A stretch of DNA of 64,000 bases, from assembly GCF_000720135.1 (NCBI RefSeq), contig NZ_JOIU01000034.1, positions 12,108-76,107 of the forward strand. Direction: 5' to 3'. Shown here in pieces: positions 62,548 to 64,000 of this stretch. The translations under genes and the position numbers were made by a program. Each line of letters opens with the position of its first letter. The stretch's first letter is position 1. This stretch comes from Streptomyces sp. NRRL S-1022. GTDB lineage: Bacteria > Actinomycetota > Actinomycetes > Streptomycetales > Streptomycetaceae. The notes beneath the pieces are model-generated. The model was given only the letters and a program-made list of their open reading frames with translations. It was not told where the DNA came from and did no database searches.

Positions 62548-64000
62548 ATGACGGAACCCCAAGCCGCCGTCGCCGTGGTCGGGATGGCGGTGCTGCTGCC
62601 CGGTGCCCGCGACCTGGGCGCCTACTGGCGCAATCTGCGGGACGGTGCCGACGCCATCACCGAGGTCCCCGCCGACCGCTGGGACGCCGACTACTACCGG
62701 CCCGGCGCGGCCACCGGACCCGCCGTCGCCGGCCAGGTGTACTGCCGGCGCGGCGGATTCGTGACCGGCCCGCCCGAGGTCGAGGTCACCCGGTACGGCA
62801 TTATGCCCGCGTCGGTCGCCGGCACCGAGCCCGACCAGCTGATCGCCCTCGACGTGGCCGCCGCCGCGCTCGCCGACGCCGGCGGCACCGAACGGCTGCC
62901 CGACCGGCACCGGATCGGGGTCGTCCTCGGCCGCGGCGGCTATCTCACCCCCGGCCTCGCCCGGCTGGACCAGCGGGTCCGCACCGCCCACCAGCTCACC
63001 CGGACGCTGAGCGAGCTGCTCCCCGACCTGCCGGCCGGCCAGCTCGACCGGATCCGGGCCGCGTTCACCGAACGGCTCGGCCCCGACAGCCCCGACGCGG
63101 CGATCGGCTTGGTGCCCAATCTCGCCGCCTCCCGCATCGCCAACCGCCTCGACCTGCGCGGCCCCGCCTACACCGTCGACGCGGCCTGCGCCTCCTCGCT
63201 GGTCGCCGTCGACCAGGCGGTCACCGCGCTCACCACCGGCCGCTGCGACCTGATGCTGGCCGGGGGAGTGCACCACTGCCACGACATCACCCTGTGGAGC
63301 GTCTTCTCCCAGCTGCGCGCCCTCTCCCCGACGGAACGCATCCGCCCGTTCCACCGCGACGCCGACGGGATCCTCATCGGCGAGGGCACCGGAGTCGTCG
63401 TACTGAAACGGCTCGCCGACGCCGAACGCGCCGGCGACCGCGTGTACGCCGTGATCCGCGGCACCGGCGTGGCCGGCGACGGCCGTACGGCGGGGCTCGT
63501 CACCCCGGACCCGGGCGGCCAGACCCGCGCCGTGCGCCAGGCCTGGCGGGCCGCCGGACTCGACCCCGCCGCACCGGACTCGATCGGCCTGCTGGAGGCG
63601 CACGGCACCGCCACACCGGCCGGCGATACCGCCGAACTCACCACGCTCGCCGAGGTGTTCGGGCCGGCCGCGGCCGGCGCCGGGGACGCGGGCCGGCCGG
63701 TGCTCGGCTCGGTGAAGTCGATGATCGGCCACACCATGCCGGCGGCGGGCGTGGCCGGCCTGGTCAAGGCCGCGCTCGCGCTCCACCACCGCACCCTCCT
63801 GCCCACCCTCCACTGCGACGATCCCCACCCCGCCCTCGCCGCCACCCGCTTCCGCACCCTGGAGCGGGCCCGGCCCTGGGAGACCGACGGCCCCCACCGG
63901 GTCCGCCGGGCCGCGGTGAACGCGTTCGGGTTCGGGGGGATCAACGCGCACGTGGTGCTGGAGGAGGCGGGGGACGGACGCCGGGGGGCCGGGCGGGGCG
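62548..64000 (+). CDS. Second synthase subunit, ketosynthase domain; 3' end outside window
   Basis: 484 codons are visible. The protein opens directly with a KS domain: AVAVVGMAVLLPGARDLGAYW, active Cys214 in YTVDAACASSLVAVD, His in LEAHGTATPAGD and GHTMPAAGVAGL, and the closing FGFGGINAHVVLEE. Starting with a KS and no barrel, it resembles PfaA/PfaC-type partner subunits; downstream domains cannot be seen. It starts one base after the first synthase gene, so both are one transcript. The reading frame is open to the window edge. Confidence 0.9.
   Translation, partial: MTEPQAAVAVVGMAVLLPGARDLGAYWRNLRDGADAITEVPADRWDADYYRPGAATGPAVAGQVYCRRGGFVTGPPEVEVTRYGIMPASVAGTEPDQLIALDVAAAALADAGGTERLPDRHRIGVVLGRGGYLTPGLARLDQRVRTAHQLTRTLSELLPDLPAGQLDRIRAAFTERLGPDSPDAAIGLVPNLAASRIANRLDLRGPAYTVDAACASSLVAVDQAVTALTTGRCDLMLAGGVHHCHDITLWSVFSQLRALSPTERIRPFHRDADGILIGEGTGVVVLKRLADAERAGDRVYAVIRGTGVAGDGRTAGLVTPDPGGQTRAVRQAWRAAGLDPAAPDSIGLLEAHGTATPAGDTAELTTLAEVFGPAAAGAGDAGRPVLGSVKSMIGHTMPAAGVAGLVKAALALHHRTLLPTLHCDDPHPALAATRFRTLERARPWETDGPHRVRRAAVNAFGFGGINAHVVLEEAGDGRRGAGRG

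Noticed and set aside
57414..62549. A 1711-codon open frame on the minus strand across the synthase gene
   Set aside because: It is the antisense shadow of a high-GC gene. The + strand has clear KS, AT, ACP and KR motifs; the minus translation is low-complexity Gly/Arg/Val with no domain.

Overview
The window is chromosomal DNA of a Streptomyces. It has very high G+C, third codon positions almost always G or C, many GTG starts, frequent ATGA/GTGA stop-start overlaps, strong GC-rich hairpins as terminators, and gene content typical of the genus. From memory, the order gcvP ... ung ... lnt ... tuf3 matches the S. coelicolor chromosome read in the reverse direction (about SCO1378 to SCO1321). 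Most of the window is therefore core-arm border DNA. The last ~9 kb (a type I polyketide/PUFA-like synthase) looks like an accessory biosynthetic locus placed beyond tuf3. No rRNA, tRNA, CRISPR, insertion sequence or phage gene was recognised.

Layout. 1-2.6 kb: 3' part of gcvP. 2.6-6.4 kb: molybdate uptake operon modABC with a molbindin downstream and a HTH-TOBE regulator upstream. 6.5-9.9 kb: large APC-type permease, a small membrane protein and a universal stress protein. 10.1-14.5 kb: xylan-utilisation operon (sugar-binding lipoprotein, two permeases, secreted GH10 xylanase) behind a textbook promoter with palindromic operator boxes at its start site. 14.5-22.1 kb: DUF5999, a GCS2-type ligase, CPBP protease, PhzF, a MerR gene with a divergent membrane-protein gene, PadR and SRPBCC. 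22.3-29.8 kb: a Clp-N protein, three EamA exporters, MocR and LysR regulators, and two PNPOx-fold proteins. 29.9-36.7 kb: isochorismatase-like protein, Rieske lipoprotein, HipA-like/DUF3037 pair, two SDRs, oligopeptide-binding lipoprotein, ung. 36.9-38 kb: a small TPR-like gene whose 3' end is repeated in tandem. 38-43.7 kb: TetR/FAD-monooxygenase pair, Gfo/Idh oxidoreductase, lnt, SnoaL-like, DUF4291. 43.9-52 kb: uppP, HxlR/thiolase pair, a VTT membrane protein, tuf3 with an unusual structured leader, a spermidine-synthase-like protein, a Pro/Gln-rich membrane protein and a DUF4442 thioesterase. 52.2-53 kb: a decayed MFS gene. 53.3-55.2 kb: a sigma-like/zinc-finger/TM/ricin-lectin fusion. 55.5-64 kb: the synthase genes.

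Regulatory logic is unusually legible here. Several regulator genes sit divergent to their likely target with a clear dyad between them (MerR, TetR, HxlR, LysR, MocR, and PadR upstream of itself). Three upstream regions look like RNA-level or leader-peptide control: the tuf3 leader, a leaderless 13-codon ORF ahead of the second EamA gene, and a perfect 12-bp hairpin ahead of the Clp-N gene. The tuf3 leader is the one I would follow first: a Val/Leu/Ile/Ala-rich 33-37 codon ORF ends exactly where mutually exclusive RNA hairpins begin. The second most interesting item is the synthase, which fuses two tandem FMN-oxidoreductase-like barrels in front of KS-AT-ACP-KR. All functions are read from sequence motifs and family memory; no database search was run.
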